A stretch of DNA of 64,000 nt from Malachius bipustulatus (GCA_910589415.1 OU342630.1:84626186-84690185), one strand, 5' to 3'. Counted from the first letter of the stretch, positions 24,131 to 35,517 are shown. Program-made: numbers and translations. Notes: generated by a model not told the origin, from the sequence alone.

Positions 24131-24515
24131 CAAAGACTTTTCAAAAGCTTTTTTTATTTAATTATCAAATCTTAGCGAAAAAGTTACTAAATTCACTGTA
24201 GGTAGCGAAACATTTTTGTGCAACAATTAGTGTATTATGCTCCTATCTATCTCAAAGGGTTTAATTTGTAGAAGTCAGAAAACATGGATCGTAGTATGCT
24301 TTTTCGGAAGTACCCAAGGGTTTCATTATCGATCCACTACAATTAATTATTTATTCTACAAGGTGCTCATTTTATATGAAGACATTGAAAAATATATAAA
24401 AAACACGTATCGGATCAAAAAAGACGTTGAAAGAAGTTGTTCCTCTTCAAGGAGGAAATCCAACACCAAACTCGATCTCAACACCCCACACCCTCTGGTG
24501 GTAGGATGGCGCAAC
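24131..24515. other. Unassigned segment with one 98-codon frame
   Basis: A plus-strand frame at 24,237-24,533 runs into the foldback that follows and shows no known domain, so I do not call it a gene. No repeat match was seen in the first part. Confidence 0.35.
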
Positions 24516-24702
24516 TATACAGCGGGTGATTGATTGAAACGCCACATTAGAAAAAGTTCGACTTCCAAAAGATCTAGGGATCTGAAATTTGGAACTTAGG
24601 CAACATACCTAATAAGGAGTCAAAATGAAATATTACCAAGATGGCGGCACATTTAAAAATGGCGAAAACAATGGCCATCTTTGTTTTTTTAAATGGGACA
24701 CC

Positions 24703-25190
24703 CCATATATTATTGCATTTTCAGATTGTCTGAGAAAATGTAATAACAATGGTGCTTATAGTTGCAGTTTAAATTGAGTCGGCTATGAGTTACAAACAAG
24801 TGAAAATCGCAATTTTCCAAATTTAAACCCATTTACCACGAAAACGGCCCATAATATCAAAAAACGGCTTACATGTCCCTATCCTTAATTTTTATCTGGT
24901 ATCCTACTGTATAGTTTAAATTTTTATACAGGGTGATGAAAAATCTAATAATTTTCACCACCTTGTATAAACATTTGAACTGCATAATTGGATGCCTTAT
25001 AAAAAGTTAAGATAGGAACATGTAAGCCGTTTTTTGATATTATGGGCCGTTTTCGTGGTAAATGGGATTAAATTTGGAAAATTGCGATTTTCACTTGTTT
25101 ATAACTCATAGCCTACTCAATTTAAAATGCAACTATAAACAATATTGTTATTACATTTTCTCAGACAATCTGAAAATGCAATAATATACC
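24703..25190. mobile_element. Core-family foldback, copy 1 (nested)
   Basis: Arms of about 230 bp start TATATTATTGCATTTTCAG and mirror at about 25,160-25,190 (CTGAAAATGCAATAATATA). Each arm carries the widespread core: GAAAATCGCAATTTTCCA, then ACGAAAACGGCCC, then AACGGCTTACATGTCCCTAT. The centre holds TATACAGGGTGATGAAAA against ACCACCTTGTATA. The same core recurs at 17,530, 25,371, 27,765, 29,446, 39,430, 45,330 and 63,247. Confidence 0.85.
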
Positions 25191-26042
25191 GGGTGTCCCA
25201 TTAGTGCGGGATTCTTCTCTGGCAGCTTCACTTTTGAAGCTATAAAAAAAGATGAGGGAGAAAAATTGTATGGTTTGAAGAGACCTTCAACCTAAAATAA
25301 TTTTCAGCTACACAGGATGGCCCAATATCGCTGTACGCCTTAAAACTTTGTTATTTTAAATAGGACACCCTATATATTATTACATTTTCAGATTATCTGA
25401 AAAAAATCAGTAAGAATGGTTTTCACAGTTTCAGTATAATGTGAATAGTTTTTGAGTTATAAACAAGTGAAAATTGCCATTTTCCATTTTCAAAGCAGCT
25501 TACAATGAAAACGGCTCAAGATATCTAAAAACGGTTTACATGTCCCTATCTTAACTTTTCACATAATTGCGTACGATGTGGTTTAAATTTTAATACAGGG
25601 TGATGAAAATTTTCAGATTTTTCATCACCCTGTATAACAATTTCATCCACATCATAGGATACCTTGTAAAAAGTTAAGATAGAGACATGTAAACCTTTTT
25701 CTGCTGTCTTGAGCCGTTTTCATTGTAAGCTGCTTTGAAAATGGAAAATGGCAATTTTCACTTGTTTATAACTCAAAAACTATTCACATTATACTGAAAC
25801 TGTGAAAACCATTCTTACTGATTTTTTTCAGATAATCTGAAAATGTAATAATATATAGGGTGTCCTATTTAAAATAACAAAGTTGTAAGGCGTACAGCAA
25901 TATTGGGCCATCCTGTGTAGCTGAAAATTATTTTAGGTTGAAGGTCTCTTCAAACCATACAATTTTTCTCCCTCATCTTTTTTTATAACTTCAAAAGTGA
26001 AGCTGCCAGAGAAGAATCCCGCACTAATGGGACACCCGGTAT
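25186..26042. mobile_element. Foldback shell enclosing another core copy
   Basis: Shell arms of about 185 bp begin ATACCGGGTGTCCCATTAGT and end with the exact reverse complement ACTAATGGGACACCCGGTAT. They share GGCAGCTTCACTTTTGAAGC and a stretch with ACACAGGATGGCCCAATAT. Inside, from about 25,371 to 25,860, is a second core copy. The symmetry runs through the whole 857 bp with few differences, so an RNA from it would fold end to end. Confidence 0.9.
25371..25860. mobile_element. Core-family foldback, copy 2 (innermost)
   Basis: The arms start TATATATTATTACATTTTCA and mirror at 25,835-25,860. They share GTGAAAATTGCCATTTTCCA, AAACGGCTCAAGATATC and AACGGTTTACATGTCCCTAT. The centre is TACAGGGTGATGAAAATT against TTTTTCATCACCCTGTA at about 25,600-25,637, leaving almost no loop. 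It is better preserved than the adjacent copy at 24,703. Confidence 0.9.
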
Positions 26043-26229
26043 GGGGTGTCCCATTTAAAAAAACAAAGATGGACATTGTTTTCGCCATTTTTAAATGTGC
26101 CGCCATCTTGGTAATATTTCATTTTGACTCCTTATTAGGTATGTTGCCTAAGTTCCAAATTTCAGATCCCTAGATCTTTTGGAAGTCGAACTTTTTCTAA
26201 TGTGGCGTTTCAATCAATCACCCTGTATA

Positions 26230-27047
26230 CACCTTTTTTATTGCATATGTTCGGATTTTCCGGTTGAAAATACCTCGAAAATTGTTCTCCCTTTCCCTGT
26301 ATGTGGGGGTCAACGGGAACTTAAATGTTAGTTGAGAAGTAATTTTCATTGCAAATTCAGAGTTTGTTGACCATGAAAAATATGTAACTTATTTTTTTTG
26401 CTTTTGTATTATTACTGATTTACTTAAATTGAACAAAAAAGATCTATGAATGAGGAAAAAACTTTTACGTATTTTTAGTAGTAGTAGAATCAAAATCTGC
26501 AAGAAAAAATAAGGCTTCCTAACTAAAATTTAAAATTTGATGATTTTTCTTGAACCTTCTTAGTAATTGTTGAATTTCTGTCTTATTTAATTGATAATAA
26601 TCAAACTTATATACTCCCGCTCTACCTAAATGGAGGGGGAAGAGGGGACCAATTTCCTAATTCAATCGTTCAATCCCAATCCGTAATAGAAAAAGTGGGT
26701 TCTCATCCAAGAATTCAAAGTTACCTCTCCCGCCAACAGAGGGTGGATGAGTGAAGTCGTGTTTGCTATCATTGGATTCCCCCCTTCCAGACGAATAACT
26801 TTCGTCAAGGACTTTAGATCATTCAATGCGTACTATGAAATATATTATATTTCAATGTGTTCAGATAAAATAATACTTTGTATTTATAAATTAAATTACT
26901 TGCAAAATTTTCAATTTGCATGTCTTTATGTGCTGAAGGTCTGAAGTAACAGTCATATTAACAACTGAAGACTGCATTAATTTGTAGACAAAGAACCCCG
27001 CAGATTCCCTATATGGGAATTGGCTCCCTAAATTTGGGAATCGGTAT
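26230..27047. other. AT-rich DNA, end of a dispersed repeat
   Basis: No gene recognised. From about 26,988 the sequence (CCCCGCAGATTCCC and following) resembles 5,463-5,540. A 65-codon frame at 26,747-26,944 has no family resemblance. Confidence 0.4.
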
Positions 27048-27682
27048 AGAATTTGATCTGTAGATCAGAATTTTCCAAGAGCATAAGCCCACAAAAACTG
27101 GATTATGTTGTCGAGATTCTCGAGATATTCACCTCTGAAGATGGATTTTTTCTCTCATGACTGTTCTTCGTATTCAGGCATTTCTTTTTGAATAATGGCC
27201 CCGCTAACTGTTTTAAAAGAATGTAAAGCTGCTTCTGTAGTTGTAGTTTATGTTTGTTGATCGGAAAGAAGTGTTCATTTTGTGGTTGTCATTTCGTAAT
27301 TATAGGTATTCTATTGACTTTAAGAATTAAAAATTATACAAACAAAAAAAAACAAATTATAAATGATTTATCAGTTCTAACAATTCAATTTTAAAGTCAA
27401 AGATATTAAAAAATTGCCTAGCTTTCTCGGGTCGAAAATGGCTCAGCAGAATTCAAATGTAACTAGGTATTGAAATAGAAGCAGCTGTTCAATCTATGTT
27501 CAAACAAATTAATGAACCATCTCACATTTTTCACAAAAACAATTGAGGAATTGTTAACAAAATTGGCAAAAAATGCAAAGGCTATCATGTGAGAAAAGAA
27601 CCCATCAGAGGTAAATATCTCAAGAACACGAGTTTTTGTGGGCTTATGACTACGGAGAATTCTGATCTACAACGTGATCATG
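27048..27682. mobile_element. Foldback element, family J, copy a
   Basis: Arms of about 85-90 bp. The left arm has GATCTGTAGATCAGAATTTT, then AAGCCCACAAAAACT, then ATTCACCTCTGA. The right arm has TCAGAGGTAAATATCT, then AGTTTTTGTGGGCTTATG, then AATTCTGATCTAC. The middle (about 27,140-27,600) is not inverted and has no gene. The arms are diverged, so the copy is old. Confidence 0.65.
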
Positions 27683-28145
27683 CAGTTAACAGTACGGAGC
27701 GGGCATATATCGGGAACTATTGGTCCTAGAGCCTTAAATTATAAATTTTCCAGACAAAAGTGACCACGAGAAGATAAAATAGGGACATATAAGCCGTTTT
27801 CCGATATCTTCAGCCGTTATTGTTGTAACACTGTTTTGAGAATGAAAAAAGGTGATTTTCACTTGTTCATAACTCATAAACTACTCAATTCAAACATCAA
27901 CTTCCAAACCACCTGTATTCATTTTCCTCACACAATTTGAAAATATAATAACATACGGGGTGTTCCCGTTAAAATAATGAATTATGTGTTAACTTCCGGG
28001 ATTTCCGGAAGTGTGGTCATCATTTTCAAGATGACCGCACATATTTTTATTGAATTTTTTGTGGTCACTTATGTTTGGGAAATTTTTTATTTGAGGCTCC
28101 AGGACCAATAGTTCCCGAGATATGGCCGCTTCGTACCCTTAACTG
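27683..28145. mobile_element. Foldback shell with half a core copy inside
   Basis: Outer arms of about 85 bp: CAGTTAACAGTACGGAGCGG, then GGGAACTATTGGTCCTAGAG on the left; CTCCAGGACCAATAGTTCCC, then GGTACGAA... CTTAACTG on the right. Inside, about 27,765-27,965 is the right arm of the core family, including ATATAAGCCGTTTTCCGATA and GATTTTCACTTGTTCATAAC. The matching left core arm is missing. Confidence 0.65.
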
Positions 28146-28339
28146 ATTAGCCTATACATCAAATACTACCGATCCCCAAAGCTTACAACGAATTTCACCT
28201 GCAGCAAATTTCCATATGCATTTTGCGAGGTCCCTTGATAAGCTACTGACTTGGTGTATACAATATGTCTAGGTTAAAGTGAAGTACAGAATCTTAGAAA
28301 CTATGAGAGGCGCAGATTTGGTTAAATAAGAGAAACGTC

Positions 28340-28382
28340 TAACAATTTTATGTTTATTAAGAATCTGGAACAAAATTTAGGA
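28340..28382 (+). mobile_element. Short family F remnant
   Basis: About 40 bp (TTTTATGTTTATTAAGAATC and a following AGGATAA) match family F at 16,440 and 30,870. The LINE fragment begins immediately after, so the element may have been its target. Confidence 0.4.
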
Positions 28383-28740
28383 TAATTATCCCCCCGCCGT
28401 TTCTTCGTCTTCGAAGCGGAATTCGCCGTCGTCTGCCCCTGCGACCCTGGTTAAGTGTTTGCGGAGTCAACAGTGTCCTGTGAGCCATGCCTACCGTTAT
28501 CCTAAGTTTGGTACGGCTGAGGCCTAGTAAGGTTTGTCGTAACTGCGTACGAGGGTTCTTTGATGAACTTCTTCACATGCCTCTGCCCTATGGATCTGTT
28601 CCATTTGGTCAGAGTTTCTGAGAGCATCTACTCTTTTATGGTGCTTCTCTTGAGGCTCTTCTATATCCGCCTTCTCGTTACCCTCTAGTCCTGAGTGCCC
28701 TGAGTTGACCATGCTTGACTAACTGTTTTATAACTGCAGG
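28383..28740 (-). pseudogene. LINE RNase H relic with C-terminal part
   Basis: On the minus strand, GHSGLEGNEKAD near 28,665-28,702 is the RNase H signature of non-LTR retrotransposons. Further along (about 28,460-28,500), after frameshifts, SRTKLRITVGMAH resembles the segment before the LTGH motif. At about 28,390-28,445 GADDGEFRFEDEETAG resembles the start of the cysteine-histidine tail, though the cysteine is lost. At least two frameshifts separate these parts. The reverse transcriptase and endonuclease are absent. It is one of four LINE 3' ends in the window and differs in sequence from the others, so several lineages are present. Confidence 0.7.
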
Positions 28741-29445
28741 AACTAGAAAGAAAAAAGAACAAATCTTGAGATTTCAACGCCTACTAGAACTTTTAGCCAT
28801 ATAAGCTAAAGAATAAGGAACCTCTTTCGTATGTAACTGGTATTTAGGAACACCCTGTTTTCGCAAAAACTATTTGAAAAGTCAAAACCGAAATAAATCA
28901 AAAAGTAGCAAATAAAAAAATAGCAACGTTGTAAAAACCGCCCTTGGAATCTGTTTTTAGAACAGTGTCCTTCTGATGTTTGTGTTTAATCAGATGACTT
29001 CCACTTATCTAATTTTACTGGATTTCCATTTTAGCAAAAAAATTCCCTAAAAGAAAAACGATGAGCTTTAATTGCCTTACCTTAAGACGGAATTCGTAAG
29101 ACAGTGTGTCGGGAGCAACGACTGCAGTTCATCCGTTCATCTATTCTCCCACTCCCCTAGCCTGCTGCCTCATTTCACGCTACGCCTTTCCAGGAGAATT
29201 ACCATGGAATATTCTTGGGTAACACAATGATCATTATCTCCTAAATCGCTCATAATAACATCTGCAGCGTTAATAATGCAGTTACTTTGCTTGATAGAGG
29301 CCTACGTGCTCAGAATTACTGAACGTGAACGCATGCGGTCGATTATTTCTCGAAGCAGATAGCTAGCGAAAAATTCTCAAGCACAAAAGACAAAAGTTTT
29401 CTAAAAAGGGGTTTCTAAAATTAATTAAGTACCTACAAAAACTCT
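28741..29445. other. Unassigned DNA with a less AT-rich patch
   Basis: About 29,080-29,360 is less AT-rich, matches no repeat family seen here, and lacks a convincing frame. It includes ATGATCATTATCTCC and a GAACGTGAACGC stretch. It might be regulatory or conserved, but that is composition-based inference only. Confidence 0.3.
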
Positions 29446-29610
29446 TTTTTTTTGAATGGTACAGCCTGTATATTACATTTTCACATTTCTTGAGAAAATT
29501 CAATAAGAACTGTTTTTACGGTAGCAGTTTTTTTTGAGCAACTTTTGAGTAATAAACTAAAAACTACCTACCTATTATATTAGGGACAAGTAAATTTATT
29601 TTCGTTGAAC
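29446..29610 (+). mobile_element. Worn half of a core-family foldback
   Basis: GGTACAGCCTGTATATTACATTTTCA-like sequence, then TTGAGAAAATTCAATAAG and AGTAATAAACTAAAAAC match the left arm of the core family with many changes. The inverse arm was not found. It is non-coding. Confidence 0.45.
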
Positions 29611-29703
29611 ATTTTCATGCAATGTTAAAGTCATTGTTATGCAAATAAAGAAACCTATAGTTACCTCTATGGTAACTACGGAAAAGAACTCATGAAGATT
29701 TCA

Positions 29704-29771
29704 TTATTGCTAGTGATTAATATGCCATTAATCTCTAATGATAATGGGACATTAATCTCTAGTGATTAATG
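29704..29771 (+). repeat. Short tandem repeat of TAGTGATTAAT/CATTAATCTC
   Basis: The words CATTAATCTCTA, TAGTGATTAAT and TAATGATAATG alternate about three times in 68 bp. It is a local minisatellite-like expansion. Confidence 0.6.
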
Positions 29772-30784
29772 ATAGTTGATATACATCAGGAAACTCATGG
29801 ATGTTGATGGTATGTATTATTAAATAATCGTGGACAAGAAAATTTTGCGCATCAAATTATGAGCTATTTATTCAAAATTCAACTTGAATATTTGCTATAA
29901 ACAGTAAGCCCTTTTAAAGATCTCGCACGCCATGAACTCAAAACTTTTACAACACGGGAATAATGAATAATGTTTGCATATTTCAGTGCTAGAGAAAATA
30001 CATAGTTTTATAGGTAAGTATACCTTCCAACATAACGGGTACATTTATCGTTGAAATACTTCTCTGCTGAATGAAGCTCTCACATCAGACTTCACATTCA
30101 TCGAAAAGATGCGAAAGGATGTCACGCTAATGCTTGTTCAACATGAAAAAGATTTATGGGCTTTTGAAACGAAATAAAACTTTTACTACCTATTATAGGT
30201 GTCTCAACGGAACTGTACCTAACGAGATTTATAATTACCAGCGTGGCAATTATTGAAACCAAAAGTCAGATAGGTTTAGCTACTCGTATATGTACAATGT
30301 ATATGTACATATATATACAATTCTTGATACATTCAGCTTCAATTAATTTTATTTTAACTACTAATTTTATAACTTTATGTTTTATTTATATTTTATATCT
30401 TATTCATGATAGTTCAGCTAATTTTATTAATTTTATGAAATGCTATTCCGAAAACGAGTTGGGGTCTTGAAATAAGTAAGAGACCTAACTTAAAAAACTA
30501 AATAAGTATTAAGTAATGCTTAATTCATTCCTCCTTCTTAATTTATTATCAAGACCATCAAATTATGCAAAACAAATACCTATGAATTTACTTCTAAGTG
30601 ACAATGTTTACAATGTAAGTTTAATTTTACTAATCACTAGGTATAGTATATCTACCTAATTCACATCGAAAGTGATGACATAATTATTATAGAAGCCCTG
30701 TCAAATCATGTATAAGTACCCAACAATGCTGAAAACAAGCAAGCAAGGGGTCGTCAATCTTCATAACAGGCTCCAGCTAAACCT
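29772..30784. other. AT-rich DNA without recognised gene
   Basis: Only chance frames are present. A short TATATGTACATATATATAC stretch lies near 30,298. A donor-like GTAAGT follows TTTTATAG at 30,012, but the preceding pyrimidine tract is poor. Confidence 0.4.
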
Positions 30785-30935
30785 ATACAGGTTGGTCACT
30801 TTCAACTGGCTCAAAATTGAGATCTCCTAAACCTTGGGAGATAGTCGGTTAAATTTGAGAAATGTTACACAATTTTATGCTCAATAAGAATCTGCAAAAA
30901 ACAATTCAGGATAACTTCAGTGGTTGCTGTCTTTT
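30785..30935 (+). mobile_element. Family F element, one arm
   Basis: Begins CTATACAGGTTGGTCACTTT and continues GAGATCTCCTAAACC, then TTTTATGCTCAATAAGAATC and CTTCAGTGGTTGCT, matching 16,336-16,490. The beginning is preserved here and shows the usual ATACAGG end, which family F shares with the unrelated families E, G and H. Confidence 0.6.
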
Positions 30936-30959
30936 TTTAGAAAAAAGAAGAATGAAATT

Positions 30960-31215
30960 TTTTTTTTATGTTTCCGAATGTTTCAACCAATAAATTTTTG
31001 GTTCCATGTTTTTTTTTTGTACTGAACGATATAGAAAGACAATATGGCGGCCATAAGAAAAACAGAGTTGGCTATATGAAAGCTCTGGGATCTAGCTAAG
31101 CTTTTGATGACTTATGTAAACCGACAAAAATTACTTATTTTCAATAATAAAAAAAGTATGCAAAAAATAACAAAAATATTCTCGATGTTTCAGTTCTTTC
31201 AGTTTTTATCAGTTT
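30960..31215 (-). mobile_element. Family E right arm, solitary
   Basis: Matches the right arms at 13,565-13,925 and 46,700-46,960: AATTTTTGGTTCCATG, AATATGGCGGCCATAAGAAA, GGGATCTAGCTAAGC, then CTTATGTAAACCGACAAAAA. It lies next to a family F left arm, so the composite has one arm from each family. A 74-codon frame over its end is not a gene. Confidence 0.6.
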
Positions 31216-32084
31216 TTGATCCAAATCGAGATTTCTTGTTTTTTGCATACCTTGTTTATTACCATTTTAGGGCTCTATATCTCCGTTTAGGACACTTTAG
31301 GAATTTTGGTTTCTATGACAGACCATAAGCTTTTTTTGGCCTCCCCTGTCAGCTCCCGAGAAATTAGGAGGAAGTTACCAGACACGCTGTATTCCTAATA
31401 TGTATATCTACACGGTGTCTTTTTATTTTCCGAACTAAGGAATCCCCATGCATGTAAAAATCATCTATACAATAAATATAGGTTAAAAAATTCGTAATTA
31501 TTCCTCCAAAAAGGTGCTTCTGATGCATCACTTGAGAACTCCAAATTTGAGAAACTTCAAAAATTTTTGGAAAATTATGCTATCATTATTGTGTTATTAA
31601 TATTTATGTATTACCCCTGTATGTATTCATAAAAGTTGTCTGAATAAAAACCATAAAGTAACTGAATTTTGATGCTCACTTTCATTTCGTCGTTATAAAT
31701 GCATAATGTATAAGATCTCGACAATTCAAGGATCCCTATAATGCTTTTCAGGGCATTAAGACTAAGAGTCCTTAAAAATGAATATTTTTCCTGTCTGCTT
31801 TTATCTTAACTTTGGGCTATTAAAACTGTACTCTACTTTTTTATTGCAAGTCGATTTAGAAATTACCATAATAAAAAATGTCAGTTATCGGATACAGGTG
31901 GTGCTATGGGTTCAAGGTGTCTCATATACCTTATTAAGAAATTTGAAGGTGTGATGAAATTTTTTTCAAATGATTGTTGTTTCGGGTAATGAGATGTTTT
32001 CATACTAATACCAAAATGGCAAACGATAATAATAATGGTCTACATATTTTTCAATTTTCCAAAACGTCTAAGAAAGGAAAATAC
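31216..32084. other. AT-rich DNA with worn element ends
   Basis: ACACGCTGTATTCC near 31,381 and ACACGGTGTCTTTTTATTTT near 31,411 look like degraded foldback ends. No gene is supported. Confidence 0.35.
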
Positions 32085-32465
32085 CTTAATGTACCTGTTA
32101 TGAAATTTTGTATTTTATTAGTTTTAGTTTTTATTTTATTTTTGGTTTTCTTGACTTTTTAGACCGAACGACATTAAAACAATATGGCAGCCATAGGAAA
32201 AACAAAAGTTGACTGTCAAAACTCTGAGATTTAGAGCGCTTTAAAAAAGTTTAAACTTCAGATGGATAGATGTTTTTCAATTTTGTTTATGCAACCTTGA
32301 AAAAAAATTTTTTTTCTTATACAATAAAAAAATATGGATAAAAAGAAATATCTATGAGCAGTTTCTTCACCAACGACTGAAGTTATTCAGAATTTTGTTT
32401 CAGTTTTATAATCAGAAAAAAAAGTGCATCTTTTCTGTAATTTAACCAACCTTGTATCTCTGATA
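32085..32465 (-). mobile_element. Family E/F composite right arm
   Basis: TTAGACCGAACGACATTAAA, AATATGGCAGCCATAGGAAA and a TGACTGTCAAAACTCTGAGA stretch match the family E right arm. It continues through AACGACTGAAGTTATTCAG (family F) to TTTAACCAACCTTGTATCTC, the expected family E outer end. No left arm was found. Confidence 0.55.
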
Positions 32466-32758
32466 GTTTTCTCGAGATTCTAATAGTGAGAGAGATAAAA
32501 AAACACTCTAGCGACTGAAATTTTCATGTCCTCACCAGAGATTCGCCCAGAGACATCTAGAATAATTTATCACTCTATTCCCGACTGTTCATTGAAATAT
32601 TTTTTATTATGTAAATGTGTTTTAGTGTATTTTTTAACAAAAAAATACACTATTGAGGACGACATCACTTTCCAAAAATCACCCAAACTCATCAAATGTC
32701 CACCGATCGTGACCCCCAGATCACGAAAAAGTAGTTTTCCAAAATTCACCTGCCCACG

Positions 32759-32790
<32 letters not shown>

Positions 32791-32822
32791 ATATATTTAT
32801 ATATTTATATATTTATATATTT
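32759..32822 (+). repeat. (TA)n / TTTATA microsatellite
   Basis: About 60 bp of alternating TA broken by TTTATA units. The 131-codon frame that crosses it (32,526-32,921) owes its length to the repeat. Confidence 0.9.
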
Positions 32823-32844
32823 CTCCAAAATCGCGAAATTTCGA

Positions 32845-34492
32845 TTTTAAAAACGCTCCTGTGGCTTTATCTTTTAAGATTAGTGAACGAAATTTTGGGT
32901 CCTTGTAAAGCTTGGGAATGACGTTGGATTTTCGTTGAAAAACTTTCCAAAAGTCCCATCACTTCTACAGGGTGTCCCTTCAAAATTCCAGGTATCCGGT
33001 TTTTGTCACCTCATTTCAGGTCGCAGTTTTCAATCTAGGAGACTGAAATTTTTGTGGAAGTAAGATATCCACAAGGAGTGGTCTGGTATTGCACTTGAGC
33101 AAAATCGATCGAGCCGTTTCAAAATGGCGGCCATTTTAATTTTTGGAAAAAGGACTATTTTTTGAACCCCTGTATAAGCTAGATAAAAAAAGAGTTTTAT
33201 ATCAAATTCACAATATTGGAAGTAAATGACTTGAAATTTAATTTCATGCAATAAAATTTGCATTTTTTCTATTAATAAGCCAGTGGCGTGGGTAGGAAAA
33301 GGGTAAAAATGGCTAAATTTCTCCAACAATTTATGAGCACATTTTTGAAGTAATTAAACTGAAATTTTTACAGTAGACAACTATACTAATAGACTTAAAC
33401 CCTTGAGAATTTCAAAAAGTAAATAAGAAAAATGGCGGAGATATTCGATTTTTTTTTACATGATGTTTTTTATAAATTAATTTCTCTAAATTTTTAAAAA
33501 CGCTCCTGTAGCTTCATCTTTCAAGATTAATGAACGAAATTTTTTACTCTTATCAACCTTAGGGCTGACGTTTGATTTTCGTAAAAAACATTTTCCTAGA
33601 GTTGTGTTACTTCTACAGGATGTCCCTCCGAATTTCAGAAAAAAAACCGTCCGTGAGGCACGGTTTCTGGTCGAAGTTTTCAATCTAGAGCGCTGAAATT
33701 TTTTTGGTAGTAAGATACCCTCAAGTAGTCGTCTGGTACTGTATTTGAGTAAAATAGGTAAAGACATTCCAAAATGGCGGCCTTTTCAATTTTTGGAAAA
33801 TGGCTAGATTTTGAACCCCTAAATAGGCAAGATCAAAAACTTTTAAACAAAATTAACAAGATTGGAATAAACTTATTTGAAATTTGAGCTAATGCAGTAC
33901 AATTTGCATCATTTCTATTAATAAGCCAGAGGCGTGGGTAGGAAAAGGGTAAAAATGTCTACATTTCTATAAACATTCATGAGCTTATTTTTGAAGGAAT
34001 AGAACGGAAATTTTGATAGTAGACAACTATACTAATAGCATATTTAACCTTCAAAAATTTCAAGAAGCAAATATAAAAATGGCGGAGATATATTCGAATA
34101 TTTTTAAATGATGTTTATTCCTCTAAAATTTCAAACTTTCGGTTTTAAAAACTCTCCTTTCAGTTTTTTCCGAATTTATTAAAGGTAGTGTAAAAAATAG
34201 TATTTTTCAAGTAAAGTTAGCCAGTGGCGGGCATAGGAAAAGGGACAAAATTGTAAAATTTTGCCAATTTTTTTGATTTTTAAATTTAAAAATCCATTCT
34301 AAGGCACGTGTTGAAACGAAATGAAATGAAATTATCACAGAAAATTTTTCACATTAAAGCACTACGCTAACATGACATGACTATGGAAAATTTCAAAAAG
34401 CCAATAATTTAAAAAGCGGTGAAAATATTCATAATTGAATCGCATAAAAATACACTATTTCTGCGATTGATGCGCAAGAAGGTTTTTTTATC
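32845..34492 (+). repeat. Tandem array of about 650-bp units
   Basis: The marker AAAACGCTCCTGT(G/A)GCTT occurs at about 32,849 and 33,497, and a changed version (AAAAACTCTCCTTTCAG) at about 34,147, giving spacings near 648 and 650 bp. Within units the order repeats: ACAGG(G/A)TGTCCCT, TTTTCAATCTAG, AAAATGGCGGCC, AAGCCAG(T/A)GGCGTGGGTAG, GACAACTATACTAATAG, AAAATGGCGGAGATAT. The last unit ends TGCGCAAGAAGGTTTTTTTA then TC at 34,492. A piece at 43,105-43,559 ends at the same bases, so the array has a defined right boundary, as a mobile element would. No coding frame is conserved between units. Confidence 0.75.
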
Positions 34493-35517
34493 TTTGTTCC
34501 TTACAAGGAAAACTACTTTGTGTTTCTCGCCCTTTCTCTTGGGCCATTACGAGAATATTTTTATTTTTTTATAGACGGTAACCGTTCCGATGATAAGGGA
34601 TTCTTTATTAATTCAATAAATCTTTTGATAGATAGATTGCATTTATTTACCGAACAAAAAAATTTTGAAGCTTGCTTTTTATTCAAAACGAGTGCACACA
34701 AAATAACCATTCCAATGCATAGGGGAGGAGATCTTTGCTTTTCAGTACCCAGATACGTACACGAAAGTTGAAAGTAGCAGGAACTAAACCTCTTATTTGG
34801 AACTTCTCTGCAGATCTCTGGATGATACTGGTCTCAACTGTGATGTTATAAACCTCCAGTACGCATTATAGATCCATACATATAGCTAGAAAGAAAATTA
34901 AAAGAAAAGCCATGACTGCAGATGGAATCTATGAAATAATTTTTGATGAAAGAATAACCTTTTAAAAAAATCGTATTTGTTTGAAAAATAATATTATACA
35001 TATCAAGTAATTCTAGGAAACTAACGCATGTCGTAAAAGGGTTCTATTGCATAGTGTGTTCGTCATATAAACGCTCCCGAATAGAGTATTTGCTAAATGG
35101 GACGTTCCTAGAATACAATACAAAGTACTTCCGCCTTAAAGCGGAGCACTGAGAGGCGGTTGCACCCTTTCTCACTTGCAGCATATATAGGAACTTCGTT
35201 TGAAAAGTTTAATAAACCTAGTCATGGGGGGCATACTGAACTGAATAACCCCTATATCTCCAGGAAGCTGAGTAGTAATCTAGAGAGATTAGGTAATACC
35301 AACTCTTGTAGAAAATCTTGCTATTGTGATAGAATGAGAAACATCCTGAACGTGAGTGAGGATGAAAATCAAGAAATTATGCTTCTTTTGTTTGGTGAAG
35401 TCGTCACTTGTTATAATAAGTACAGGATGTAGGTTAATTTTTGAAGAGAAATAATTAAAGCTCTATGCAAGATTATGAAAACAAGAAAAATACCGAAAAT
35501 AGAGAATACTCTATATC
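34493..35517. other. Unassigned, with two uninformative frames
   Basis: Frames of 83 codons (34,520-34,771) and 90 codons (35,160-35,432) show no known domain. The second lies in slightly GC-richer DNA and could be a worn fragment of a transposon I do not recognise. No repeat match is seen. Confidence 0.3.

Larger units (their letters stand above)
24516..26229. mobile_element. Outer foldback of a nested palindrome (1.7 kb)
   Basis: The outer arms, 24,516-24,702 and 26,043-26,229, are about 187 bp each and almost exact reverse complements. They begin TATACAGCGGGTGATTGATT and end AATCAATCACCCTGTATA. They include AAGATGGCGGCACATTT and a stretch ending in AAATGGGACACCCC. The centre is filled by two further complete foldbacks (24,703-25,190 and 25,186-26,042), which supports serial insertion. 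The arms have stayed alike despite the insertions. Confidence 0.9.

Noticed and set aside
29985..30020. TTTTATAG|GTAAGT as a recursive splice site
   Set aside because: The preceding 30 bases are purine-rich, with no real pyrimidine tract.
32526..32921. 131-codon plus-strand frame
   Set aside because: Its length depends on the (TA)n tract, which it translates as alternating isoleucine and tyrosine; no domain.
35160..35432. 90-codon plus-strand frame
   Set aside because: Slightly GC-richer, but no recognisable family and no flanking coding sequence; left as unassigned.
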